Below, in pieces: positions 40,206 through 53,091 of a stretch of DNA of 64,000 nucleotides (its first letter is position 1; each line of letters begins with the position of its first letter). The stretch comes from Echria macrotheca (lineage: Eukaryota; Ascomycota; Sordariomycetes; Sordariales; Schizotheciaceae): positions 620,001-684,000 of the forward strand of contig MU839827.1 of NCBI GenBank assembly GCA_030411725.1. The letters run 5' to 3'. The translations under genes and the position numbers were made by a program. The notes beneath the pieces are model-generated. The model was not told where the DNA came from. It saw only the letters and a list, made by a program, of their open reading frames with translations, and searched no databases.

Positions 40206-41625
40206 TCAGGGCACCCGCCCAGAACCTTGGTGAGGCACTCCTGACAAACCCCAGCAAGCTCGTCCCAAATGTCGGCTTCCATCGCTCCTCCTCAACGGCG
40301 TCCCCGGAGTCAGTATCATCGAGTCGTAACGGTTGGGCCGTCGCTTCGCGTCGTTATACCCAGCCAGTTGCAGCATTGACTTGCGCTTCGTGATGACAGG
40401 CCCACCGAAACACAATACAGACCAAGAGAGTCGAGAGAGAATCCCGTCGAGTTTCGAGGTGACAGTGCGGCCCAAAAGCTGAAGCGTCTCCACGGGCGAG
40501 AGCCGAAACAGAGCAGCCGTCGACGAATCGGGTTTTCCTGTCTGCGGTTGTCCCTGACCACGACCGCCATTTCCTCGTCGGCACTTGCCTCCGTGAGACA
40601 CTCCTGCTCATCTTGTGCCAGGACATTCAGGATCTTTTCAACACAGTCCAACCTGCCCTTGACGGGGACGTTAGTCGTAACCTCTTGCGCAGCGCCTCTC
40701 GGACCTCGAACGCCGACGTAAACGTGCTGCCACCATCCGTTGAATCCATCATCTTGGTCATGCCGCTACTGCACGTAGTTGCGGGTCTCGAAGTCGACAA
40801 AGAAGCAGTACACCATCATGTAGAGGTTGAACTCGTCATCATACTCGTCCTCCCAAGCCGAATCATCGAAACGAACAGGTCCACCCAGTCCTTATGTTCT
40901 TCCTTCGTCTTGGTCAACTGACGTAATGGCTTCTTTTGTTTGTTAGGCTTCTTCGAGGCCTTCTTCTTCTCGCCTCGCTTCGAGGTCTTGCTCAAGGGTC
41001 CGGTTGTTTCCTCGGCCGCCTCGTCCTCAAGCTCGTCATCTCCAACACCTGGCGCCTTGGCGTCGGGGTGGGTGGACGTGTTGCTCGGCTGGGGTGTGTC
41101 GATAGAGGCTCTGTCGTCGGACTCTTACGCTCTTTGGCGGTCTGCGATACCAGGCCTTCGAGCTTGGCCAAGGCCCGCTCGAGCACGCTGATATAATGTG
41201 GATGTGGTTGGTATTGCTCTGCTTGGTGTTCTCATCCTCGGAGTGCTTCAGTGCACCGCTGAAAAAGCAGTAGCTCTGCTTGCGGAGGTTCACGACGTCG
41301 CGGAGGATGTTGATGGCGGCAAGGGGGATCTCGTCGGATGCGGCATGGTCGACCACGCGCTGGGCAAGACCTTCGAGCTGGGACCAATGGACCGCTTTTG
41401 CATCAGGGGCGACGGTAATGGGGAGCGACTGGGCTGTCTTGGTCTTGGACTTCTTCCGTTTTTCTGGCGTTTCAGTCTTTTCTATCCGTAGCTCGGGCTC
41501 GGGCGCGGGCGGTGTTATCGATGTCAATTTTCGACCGGTCTCTTCAGCCAGCTGGTGAACTGCGCCTGGCTGAGGTTGCATCGATGCCAGATACCGATGT
41601 TCTTGGATCCCTTGGGCGCGTCCAT
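40206..41625 (-). pseudogene. DUF6604-like gene, disabled by frameshifts and a stop
   Basis: An ATG at 41625 starts MDAPKGSKNIGIWHR, then QAQFTSWLKR runs to a stop, while the next frame continues EETGRKLTS; together they resemble the SWL-x-ETGRKL start of DUF6604 proteins. The middle (41210-41540) reads PDAKAVHWSQLEGLAQRVVD and IPLAAINILRDVVNLRKQSY. Then the frame shifts near 41190 to SVLERALAKLEGLVSQTAKE and again near 40880 to AWEDEYDDEFNLYMMVYCFF. An in-frame TAG lies at 40766-40768 (after TRNYVQ). Each piece is protein-like and in the right order, so this is a decayed gene rather than chance frames. DUF6604 proteins are fungal, of unknown function. The C-terminal part beyond about 40650 is uncertain. 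Confidence 0.65.
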
Positions 41626-44600
41626 GGCGGCAGCGTGGTTTGGAGGGTGCTGGAGTGCAGCTGACGCGTTTGCGTCGGGTTTCTAGCAAAAGCAACTTCC
41701 ATGGCGTGACGTCGGCCCCGCGCTTGCTGAATCCCGCTGCGACTCTGAAACTAGCGACCAAAAGTCGTTTCTCACCGCCGTTCCTGGTGGGGCATCATGG
41801 CATAAAAAGACCAATTGGCAGCGCAGCGCGCATGTTGTTGGGTTCTCGTCAACCCAAAGCATTGGACAGCGACTACGGCTTGTGCGATTGAAATTCCACG
41901 CGTAATGGACATGTTCACCTTGTTGTGGTGTCCGGAAAGGAAGGAGTGATGGTGACCATGTGCCCCACCAACCCCCCTCCACTCCTTCACAAGTTCGCTA
42001 TCTTCGGATTTGCATTTGAACTTGGCTAGAACTTTTAAGCTTTGAAAATAGTGTCATTAATAACTGTCGCATTGGCTACGATCTTGTTCTCGGCAACCTC
42101 CGTCGCGCCCCGTTGCCCTTAAGTCCGAGCTGCTGAAATCCGAGGTCAAGCCTCATTTATTGGTCCTGAAGAAGGCCACGGCCCTTCGTTTGAACTCAAA
42201 TCATCTCGCAAAGACATCCCGTTCTGAGTCTCAAAAAGAACCAACAACAACAGTCGCATCATGCTCGCCGCCTCGCCGTCGCCCATGTCTTGCTACGACA
42301 CTGAGGCCTGTTCGCCGTTGCCGACCCTCCACTCTTCTCCTGGTTGACCGGTGAGACGTGAGACTCGTCTGTTTGCATCGTCAACTGTCATCACATCCCT
42401 GCATGATGCGCTTCGCCTTCAACAGAATATCAAATTCTTAGAGTTCATCGACTGATGCCGCACGCGCGTGTGTCGACATTTTGCACACACGGAGTGCCAT
42501 GCAGGCTAAGCGCCGGCGTCCCGTACGATGAGCTGACCGAGTATTGAGCTTTGTTAACTTTAACACAGACTTCAAGACGTGCCCAATGCGCATTTCGGGG
42601 AGTGTCTCAGGCGCTGAGAACATGATGCTAGCAAAAGACGTCCGGCAGGTTTTTGGGCCGTTTCGGAGACATTTCAGCGCCTCACCCGGCCACCGCAATC
42701 TCATCATCGCGTCTGCCCAGAACTAGCTCAGCCAACAACGCAAGCCTGGGGATCGTTCAGCTCACCGAGTCCGACAGCTAGAGCACATTTGCCAGCACGC
42801 CGCCGAAGTGGAAATGACATGAGACCACAACGCCGTCCACGGCGATGAGGACGTCCCCCGATGACCGCGCTCGGTCACGTCGGCGACTGTTTCGCCCGCC
42901 GTGCATCCGGAAAGCTAGGGCAATCGGCGATGTGACTCCTCCAAAGGTCGCCGGAAACACGGGTCACCTCCGCGTCACACAGATGCATGCAGGACCCGTC
43001 ACGTGCCAAAAAAAGACCACGCCAGAGGGCACCGAGTACACGTGTACCTCCTGGTACTGAGACGATGGTCACGTCGGTAATATCTGCGACATGGGCTAGG
43101 AAAGTCCCGCTGCGGCGCGGTTGCCTCAACGGTTTCCCCATCATTGCAACACAACCCGGATCCCGGACTCGGTCGAACGCGTGACCGACGCCATCACTGG
43201 CTGAGCTTATCAAACCTTGTCGTCCCGTCAGTCACGAAAGTTGCTCCGATCAACAACGACAGCTGAACATGAAGAAGATGGACACTGCTTGAACTTCGCA
43301 TGCAGTGTGATGGCCTCCAGGTCGTGAGTCTGGCAAACAATCGAAAGTGTTGACTATCGGACGCAAAATGCCGGTGGCGTACCGTCTTCATCATGTTTGC
43401 GTCACCGCTAGCCAGGTTTTCGTCTCGGACACGTGGGTGGTCGGCAGCGTGGCAGTCTGGAAAAGCCCCTCGGGAGCGTCATGGCTGGCGTCTGCCAGAC
43501 AGGCCCTCGCGCTTCGGCTCTTGAGCAAGCGGTGCGGGAAGAGATGGCTACGGACACGCCTCGAAGCAAACAGGATCGACGAGCAACAAGGTCGGATGAT
43601 AGGACGACGCGGACGCCTCGACAGGAAGCAAGCGCCATCGGCACACGAGCCGTCGAATCGAGATGCGGAGAAAGCGCCGACGCCTTGCACGGTACCAGAC
43701 TGTCGGGTCTGAAGCCTTCCCCTTTTGTCCTTCTGCAGCGGAACAAACAAGCAGCGAAACAAAACGGAGCGCTGGAGGCTAGCGAGATTGAGGCTAGCAA
43801 GACGAAGCAGCGACCGTTTTTGCGGGAAGGAAGATACTTGTGGCGGATGTTTTGGTACATTGGTCTCGCGAGATTGGTCGTCGATTGACCGCGGGTAGCG
43901 TACCCAGGTATCGACCTCCTCGCGTCTCCGCCTCTTTTTTGCATACGGCCTGCGCGCAACGCCTGGAACCAACTGCATTCAGCATGTTTGACTCCCTGTT
44001 TAACACCCGAGCCCCCTCCCGTGCTCTTCAATTTGCGGACGCTACCAAATTCTTGATAGGATGTTTCTCCTTTGGCCGACAGCGGACCGTTATGGTAGCA
44101 GGCGTGTTTGGAGATTACCGGCGGCGACAAAGTAATAAGTGAGAATTATGGGCCTGGTCAAGATGGAAGACCGAAGGCGGCGATAGTTGCTCGCTTGGCT
44201 ATACCGTGCCACCGCTCGCGCGTGGTAAAGCGCGATCGCCAGCGCAAGAGCAAAGGGGTTGGACGTCAACCAGGCAAACTCGAGTGCCTGTCGATCCCCC
44301 AATCTCCATGCGCGCCCCTCCGCCGAGTCTTCGTTGCAAACCGGATTTGAGGGCTTTGTTGGCGCCACGAAACACGAAACCGAGTCGAGCCAACAGTTTG
44401 CAAGGGCCGATGAGAATTCGACCACACTGCACTGTTTGACAAACTCGCCTGGCCGGCATTTGACCCGGCAAATAGATACAACGCAGTCACAGCGTTGGGG
44501 CGTTTCTCGGCTGATCACATGAGTTTCGCCTCATGCGGCCACGGCAGGCCGACAATGCAGTTTCGCCCGCTCAGAGCCCGGTGTGGAGGCTGAAGTAACA

Positions 44601-47600
44601 TGGCAGGCTACAGGACGGCACAGTGCTGCTCGTTGGGGCATAGTTAACTGCAGCGAGACGCGTGCAGATGGTGTGGAGAGCTGTCGGCATTTGAGATGAT
44701 CCTCACCGTCGGGCCGCCGGCCAAGAACAGTCCGGGGATTGACACTGGTGATGCCGTGCTTTCTTACTGACGACCTTTTAAGGTCATATTCTCAAAGCAT
44801 CGGTTAGGACGGCGTGAGAAATTAAAGTTCGCCGGAGGTTTGTTGGCTCTGGCCCCGGGCCGGACCGGGACCGGGCCTCGTGCCGCGGGACCCGAACTTC
44901 CGAGCGGCGGCATGTCAGACGTCGGGCGACCTGCCGAGATCCGATGCTCCACTCACCTAACCCTCCGATCTTCAAGCGGATCCGAAAAAAGATTTAAGTT
45001 GCTGACACTCCAACAGCGAGAGCAACTGAGAACGCACGCCACCATTGAAAATCGTGGGGGCATGCTACACACCGCCAGGTCTTCCCCTCTCCTCAGTCGC
45101 TGTCTCATGCAGCGGCTCTCCTCCCCGCAGGATCGCGCATCGCATTATCACGCCGTTTATTCCCGCGTGGGTGCTTCTCTGAGAATCGATCAGGCCATCT
45201 CCAGCGAGGCAGTCAGCCACGGGCTTTTTTGCGCAGGACTCTGCTCTAGTGCGACGGGTGTGGTGCCGTCTCCGCGCATGTATTCCGTAAGGTTTGTTTC
45301 AAAGTCAAACAAGGTTATCTTGGGTTATCGAAGATATCTTCTTGTCACTTCACCGCAAAAAGCGTACCCCACCTTGCCCACGTTTCCCACTCATCTTCGC
45401 ATCGCTCGCACAACCCCCACCTCCCCTCACCCATCAGCTGCAGCTGTTGATTCGTCGTGCGGGTACACATTGGGAATCTTCCCCGTCCCGCTTTGCTCTC
45501 CAGTCTTGACGGCCTCGGCCGCAGCGTATGACGATTGGGGATAACTACCCTAGACCAGTGCCAGATACGCCGCCACCGCCTTCTCATTCGTCTTGTCCTC
45601 CGGATTCTCCTGTTGTACTCCCATTTCTGCTCACCGAGTATCGTGAAAACAAAACGTGGCTACAACTACACATACACCCACCCTTCCTTAAACCCCCCAA
45701 TTCCCGTTTTTGGTTGAGTAATTGTTGACAAACGGAGAAGATGGGGGTGAACAGGGATTGGCGAAAGTGTGTTGGTGGCGGCGAATGACACCGTCAGCAT
45801 GGCTACCACGTGGTGAATCTTTTTACTTCTCCAGGTTTTTTTTCTTCTGGGTTGGGTTGGTTTGACAGAGTCTGACAACAGAAATATGGGCAAATCAGCC
45901 GGGGATGGGTAAGGAGGGATGTCGAATCAAGCTCACGGGAGTGACCGGGAGTGACCGGGTTTGATGACGGGGCGGCGCGGATGTCAGTCTCTTGTCAGCG
46001 TCCTTTCGGAAGTCGGAATCACAACAATTTTCGGAGTAAATCCTCCTTTTTCTTCACCGGTCTGGCTTGACGTTGCAGATATGTGATCAGAAACAGGATG
46101 AGGCGTGGTGGTGTTGGGCCATCGGCATTATGATTCGGATGCGAAGCACAAGGCGTGGCTTTTTATGTAAAAGTTAATGCTTACCATTCAACTCCGTACC
46201 TACCTACGGCAGTGAGATGGCGGCGGCGGCACGGCATGTCATGATGCACGTCGATGCTGACGGGCTTAAGGCTTGTTTTCATTTTATTTACACAAGTACA
46301 TGATGGCGTACGGGGATGGATCCGAGTTGTTGCCGCATTGTTCGGACAACACCAATGCGCGCGCGCGAACAGGCTCGGACTATGGTGGGATTCGCTTCGC
46401 ACGGCAACAACAAGGGGATGAGCAAAACTCGGGCCGGCGAGGGGGGAAGTCAAGGCGAGGCGTTCCCGAGTCCGAGCTAGACTGACGGCGTACGGACGGT
46501 GGCTGACTGAGCAAGAATCAGAATCGGCTTCTCTTGCGAAGCTGTTGGTGATGCGAGGTTCGGCGGACATGGAGAGACAGCCATCGTCTCAGCTCCGGAA
46601 CGGCGCAGACTGCAGACCGGTCGGGCCACCGTGTCCGGTTGGCGACTCCGTTACGCCTTGTATCACGCGTGGGATTTCATGGGCTCAATAAGAAATACAG
46701 CATCGTCGACGACAAGAGGCTTTGTCGACGTCAACAACGAACAAAATAGCCGGTGATGCTAGGAGGAGAGAGTGAAAGTCAAACCAGTCGAGAGGACCCC
46801 GCACCGCACTGTACCCCTCTCTCCTCCCCAAGCATTCCCCGCAATGCCCTCAGGTCCCCCAACTTGAGCGACTGCGCTGACATCACAGGGATTGGGGTTG
46901 AGAAAAGTCAGCAAAAGTACCTCCCGGTCGTCGATATTGGAGAGCAAAATTATTGGAGAGAAAAGGGGGTGTCGCTTATTACTAACATTCCTGATTTCCT
47001 GGGGGGAGAAACAACACCTTCCTCATGGGACAGTCTGTCCAGGCACTCCGTCCGAGGACAAAGTACCAGATACTCCAGGAACCAAACCATGAGGAGATTC
47101 CGTTTTGTCCTACACAAAAGCTTGGGAAGTGACCGACCGTTTCGCGATATCCCTTGCCCTTCGGGGGACGGGAACCAAGTTCTCTGGTTCGTTGGTGCGG
47201 CAAACAACCCCAAGAACGGACAGGGAAAGCAACCTCAAAAAAAACATGTATCCGTCAGGAAAAGCGGAATGGACCATATGTTCCAAAAAGTCATCCGTCA
47301 TCACGCGACGGCGCGGCACGGGTCTGGAATCTTTGTGTCTCTGTCTCTCTCGGCGTCGAATCGCCCGACTGGGAAAGACGATCCACCAGGACCGCGATTT
47401 CAGCGTCCCCAAACCGGTCTTAACAGGGCCGTGCTATGGGTGGTGTACGGAGTATGCCAGTTGTATGGAGACCGGTGAACCGGACGGCTCAGCAGACAAG
47501 CCCGATTAGGGGGGGCTCGATGAGATTGTGGGGTATTAACACGGCTGGTGGTATAAGTCTTTTTGGAGGGGACCAAAAGTTTGGTTCGGCGCGGGTAATT

Positions 47601-47656
47601 ACCCACGAGGCTTTCTTCCACAGGAGACAAGAGAGAGAGTGCCTCGTCAGTTTGGA

Positions 47657-47679
47657 GACACACACACACACACACACAC
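47657..47679. repeat. (AC)n microsatellite
   Basis: About eleven tandem AC units. Confidence 0.9.
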
Positions 47680-50600
47680 GCCCCTAGCTCACAGGGATTT
47701 GGGGCGACTGTACGCCATCCGTGCAGATGTTTCAACCACTGGCCATCCGAACCACCGAATGGAACCCTTTCGTCGCTCACTCCATCCCAACTGGTACGGC
47801 TCTGGCTAGCTCGGCCGCTCTACCGAGCAAGTGTGGACAACATGACCATCCCAGTTGTCAAAGCACTCACTCTGCGTATGTACTCTACTCTCCGTAGCTC
47901 GGCGTCATTTCCAATGCTGGGGGCTGCAACCTACTCTAACACAGTTGCCGGCCGGGAGAGGACACGGGAGCCAGGCTCGTCGGATCTTGTCGCCGAAAAG
48001 TCTCTTATCGAATGTAACGATGCGGCGGCGGCGGCAGAACCTCCCCAAGTCTTCTCTTGGAAGGGGGCCCGCCCTTCTACAGAGAGAAACTAGCTAGTCC
48101 ACGACGAGACGCACGGAAATGAAGGGAGCGAGTGGAAAAGCTCGTCGGTTGGTGAGACCACTCTCTGGCCCCGAAAGTCCAACCTGGAGCAACGATCATG
48201 CCACTGGATTGTCCAGTGTGTCCGGTCCTTGCGAACAAGCACGTGTGTTACATCCCACGCACTGCCTCTAAGGAGACAGAGAGATGAACTCTCGGCAGTC
48301 ATCTCTGTGCTGTCCTGCCAAGCTGTTCTTGGCCAACCACCACCATCACTCACTGCCGGCATTACTTTTCTTGGAGTTGAGGGGAATCCAGCCCTAGGTA
48401 AGGCCGGCCGGCCGGCAGCGCACCGGCAGATAGGAAGTATCTGCGAACTCCAAATTCTTCCTTCCCCATCAACCAGAACGGGAAGCGGGGATCTGTTTTC
48501 GGCTGCCTGAAAGTCTCTGTTGGGGTGTGGTAGTGGTGCTCGAGCCTTGTTGCTGCTGCTGCTGCCGCCGCCGGTGCCGTTGGAGGCTCAAGGGGGCCAC
48601 ATGGTTGATGGTTGCTCGTTCTTGGCTGCGGCTGCCGGGACGGGCTGGCCTTCAATTCCTGACGCTGTCCAACCTCGCTTGTGTTGTTGCGGCGTTTAGC
48701 CTGTGCAAGTGGTGCATGTTCTAGGGGGGGTATGTAAGGGAATGATAATCTGGGGAGACGGGAATTCGGTTCTCAGACCGTTGGCCCAGGTAGCAAAGGT
48801 AGGTCGACCAAGTACCCGTCCGTACAGTACAGCTTCGCCAGAGCAGAGCGAACCACGGGATCGACGAACGCACTGGCACCTCAATCCTTGGCGAGGCGGC
48901 GAACTCTGTCAAGCTGCTCTCCCGGAGCTCTCTGACGGCAGCTGGATGCGGGATGTCTGGTGTGGGATGCGGCTGAGCTCAGACCCCATGGAATGTTCGC
49001 CGGTCGAGAACTACTCCGACTCATCAGAGGTTCGCCGACAAAGCTGACAGCCCACAAGCCGGTGCGATGACTGAGACTCTCCCAAGTTCGCCAAGGGGTG
49101 TTGCAATCAACGAACATCAGACGAACCACGGCACGCAAGGACGCGTGGAGGATCCACAGCGGTCTGGCAATGCATTGAACCTGCGCCCGGCTTCTCGAAG
49201 CTGGATGCTCGGAGAATTCCCCGTCCTCAATGCCATGAGGTTACAGCCAGCAATCTATCAATAGTGGTGTTCGTCGGTGGTCTGCCGTGCCGAGAGTGTT
49301 TACGGAGTTGGAGTCGTCGAAGGCACCATGAGAAGGACAGAAAGAAAGCAGCCTGCGACGCTAGCGTGCCCTGCAATAAGGGATACAGGCGAAAATTCGA
49401 ACGAGGTGTGAACGAGAAGAGGCTTGTCGTTCTTCGGAGGAGCTGCCTCAGATCAGATTGCAATCTGGGGTCGTGGCATGGAGAAGCGGACCGCTGCGAT
49501 CGATCCGCGCAAATCTCCTGTCATTTGTGACAGAACCAGAGCCCCTCGTCCGTGTCACAGCAGCTCCGGCTCGACGTTTGGGGGCTATTCCGACACCGAC
49601 AGGGCATGACAAAAGTCCGGGTTGCGAGACTGCCGCTCGCCGAAATGCGATCCTTGGAGTGCGAAATGGATGGAAACAAGAGCGGAAACAAGCTCAGGCT
49701 CAACATTTTGGGGCGCGGCCATGATGCTAATGTCGAGACTGTGAGTGGCCGCCACACTGATGCGCAGTGCCTGCATCGTGATAAGGATGCAGGCAGATAA
49801 GCATGTCCGGCCGGGCAACTGAGGTTGTTCAACAGCTGAGGAAAGACGACCGGGTGTCCGGTGACGGATGAGTCTGAATTACAGCCACAGCCCATCGGGC
49901 CCGTCGTGGATATCGGGCACTGTATTGCAGTAAACTGAACTTTTCTCGGCCCAGCTCGCCTTTCGGCTGAGATGTCTCAGCTCGGCGAGGACTTGTGCGA
50001 TCTTGGCCCAACAGCTGTCCGTGTCGAGCTGCGGGCAGCCTTGGAGGGGCAGGCGGGGCAAACGCGTTGGAGGAGACGGCGGGGTACTTCAAGACTTGGA
50101 TACACAGCCGTGACAATTGTCGAGAAATTGAGGCTGCAATAGCTAAAGGTCCACGTATCATTCGTCTGCCTTGCTCTTGACCTCCTGTGAGCAAGCAACA
50201 AACACGCAAGAGACAGACTCAACCGCACCAGTCGCCATGATGGCTCGCATCCATCACCTGTCATCCGGACTTGGAGCAAACCAGCAGCACCCTGGACTTG
50301 CTGCACAACGATTGCCACACCCGCTGCAAGGAAATGACAAGCAGACAGCGAGAACGTGGCCAGAGATAAACTAAGTCAGCTGATAGGGATGGCTCTCAAC
50401 TTCGCCAGTCAGGAATCGACACCGGGACTGCCGACGGATACCAGAAAACCGGACGCATCCCTCCCCGACGGCATGCTTCTGTCACGGCCGAATGCTAGAG
50501 TACTGCCTGCGGGCATCCGAGACTGGCCACTGTCGTGCCTTGCTGAACGGAAGCCGAAGTCATCAATGAGAGGTCGCAGCGTGGCGTCCCTCTTGAGGCG

Positions 50601-52466
50601 CTGACCGCCATTGGCTGCGGCTGTGGCCTTGTTGATGACACAACCTCTGGGTTCGAGTGGCTTTTCTCGCTGGCCGAAGTTACCGTCAAGGTCACAAGCT
50701 TATTCTGGACGCATCGCGCCGTTGCAGCCGAGATATCTAGCCTCAAGCATTGCTGCCCGGGCAGCAGTGTCATCACTGTCACAACGAAAATACACACACA
50801 ACTTGGCGGTCTTTTGGGAATCTCTCCGACACGGTGACGTCTGGGGCGGCGCTATCGAAGCCCTTCCAGAACCAGAAACACGGCATCACAACATGCAGCT
50901 TTTGAGCGGTGACAAGACAAACGGCAACAGACTACGGAGCAAGAAATACATGTGATTGGGTGTTTGAGAACTTTCTCGTCCAATGCGATTCCGACATGCT
51001 CTGGTACATCGCCAGCCCCACATCAGACAAATGCGAAGTACCTCTGCAGTTCTGGGGATTTGATAGCTCATCCCATCGAGACGCACCAACCCGGCCTCGC
51101 CCTAATCGTTGCAGCTGTCTGTAAAGAGAGAAACAAACCAGATATTGGGATTTGAAATATCGCAGCGCCTTCTCGGCCGGCCAAAATTTGTCATATCAGT
51201 CATGTAACAAATGTGAGGAGATCCGTACTTTGCCCTCCGCCACCACCGAGCGTCACAGTGCGGCCCGTTACTCTGGCGAGCGGCGCGGCGGCGGCAACCC
51301 CGCACTCATCAGCAGCAAACGAGCGGGTGCGGTGCGCGGCAAGCGGCAATTCGAGAATCTTCAACCCCCAAAAAGGGACGAGGCACGATGGTGACGACGG
51401 TTTCATGAAAAAATACGACTAGTCAACCTCTTCATCACCGACATATTTAAACCGTCACGGCCGATCCACCAATGATGCTGAGAGATGCGGAATTCTATCC
51501 GACCAACGACAACTGTGACGAAGCACCGTGCCAAGTGCCAACCCCAACCGCCATCCCAGCCTCATACCGTAGCTACACTACCGCCGGCATCAACCGCCTC
51601 CGGCTTTGGCGCTGACGGAGTGGCTAACTAGCTTCTAACTACCTAGTAGTTACTGCATCGCCGCGGTCGTCAGTCCGCTGCGTGCGTGTGTGTTCCCCCA
51701 CCTAGAACTAGTTCTGGTGATTCCTTTTCTAGCGTGCGCCTCAGGCGCCGGTTCCCCAAGCAAAATTCGTTGACAGTGAAGCAGCAGCCGCATTTCTCGG
51801 CGAAGTCGTTCCCAGCCCCGGAATCCGCGTCTCTTCCCGGTCGGTCGGCATCAAAACCCCAGGGTAGTTAGTGTAAAGTAAAACATCGTTGGCCGAATGA
51901 CACCGACCGCCGCTCCTCCCCGACTCGCAGCAATGTCTTGCTTTTTTTTTTGTCTGGTCCCTTTCGTTCTAGTTTCATGTCTCTGCTTCTCAGCTGATAA
52001 AGGTTAAAAACTATTATCGGGTCTCGGAGCGGTTGCATGTTAACGGCAAGCTTCCTCCGGGTCTGACTCTGGGCAGAGAGTCGAGACCGACCGACGACTG
52101 GCGATCAGATCCACCTTTCAATCTGGTACTTGCCAGACTTGGTAAATTAACCCCGGACATCCTTTTTGGGGAGGGCGAGAGATGCTTGCTTGCAACGCTA
52201 CCTTACCTGCTCACCGGATTCATCATCCTCATTATCCACCGTCCGGTTTGACCATTTCAGGACAACTACGTAGCAGAGCCAGGAAAAAGAATGGTCGCAG
52301 AAAGCAGGCATGTATGTATGGACTTTGCAGAAAGCAGCAGCACAGTTCGTATGTGTGTGTGTGGTTCCCTAGACCTAGCGCATGTATGTCACGGGTGGAT
52401 GTAAGTGCGTAATGTGTGTGATGGCACTTATCCCAAAAGACCGCCCGCAAAACGGGGAAAATCCAG

Positions 52467-52493
52467 TAGAGAGAGAGAGAGAGAGAGAGAGAA
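52467..52493. repeat. (AG)n microsatellite
   Basis: About twelve tandem AG units. Confidence 0.9.
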
Positions 52494-53050
52494 AGCACGA
52501 GGGGGGACGGACGGGGGCATAACTGGTTTCGTGTATTCCGTAGTGTACTCGGGCCAAACTGATACCCTGGAAAGTATGACCCCGACCCCGACCCGAACCC
52601 CAACAACCGGCCTGAGCCCGCGACCCCGACGATCGGTCCCGGCCTCCCACTCCCACCCACCTACTCATCCCCCCCTTCCCTTCCCCGCCGTCTGGACCTA
52701 CCTACCTACCTAGAACTAGACCTTGGACGCCGACAATCACAAGACCACTGGCATCGTAGGCGCAGTGCAGCGCAGACGCAGCGCAGCGACGCGAGACAAT
52801 GCGATGGACGGCAGCACGCGCGGGGCGGAGCCGGGAAACTGACAGGGCTTGTTGCTTCTGCGTTGTTGTTGTTGTGTTGTTGACAGGTTCTAGTCTCACG
52901 CCGGGTACCTTTTTTTGCGTGATGCAACAACAGGGGGGATGGGGGGACGGAGGAGTCACGGGGGTGATCATGATCATGGGGAAGATAGACGGTGAGGAAG
53001 GAAGGAAGCCACGCTGTGTGTGTTTTTTTGCCTTTGACATCTTTTTTCTC

Positions 53051-53052
<2 letters not shown>

Positions 53053-53089
<37 letters not shown>
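53053..53089. repeat. (CTG)n trinucleotide repeat
   Basis: About twelve CTG units in GTTGCTGCTG...CTGTTGCGG. It codes for Leu or Gln runs in the overlapping chance frames, but no real gene contains it. Confidence 0.9.

Positions 53090-53091
<2 letters not shown>

Noticed and set aside
42272..42358. Short frame MLAASPSPMSCYDTEACSPL after an A-rich leader-like stretch
   Set aside because: Only 28 codons, no continuation through a convincing splice site; could be an upstream frame or chance.
43408..44130. 240-codon minus-strand frame
   Set aside because: Overlaps equally long frames in two other phases and shows no protein family or secondary-structure pattern.
46756..47478. 240-codon open frame on the plus strand in the gene-poor region
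   Set aside because: No domain, no leader-like sequence, and the other strand and frames are similarly open over parts of it. The translation is rich in Arg/Ser/Pro, as in chance frames.
49560..49714. Degenerate direct repeat (CAGCTCCGGCTCGACG and AAGCTCAGGCTCAACA, about 130 bp apart)
   Set aside because: Too diverged and too short to separate from chance without an alignment program.
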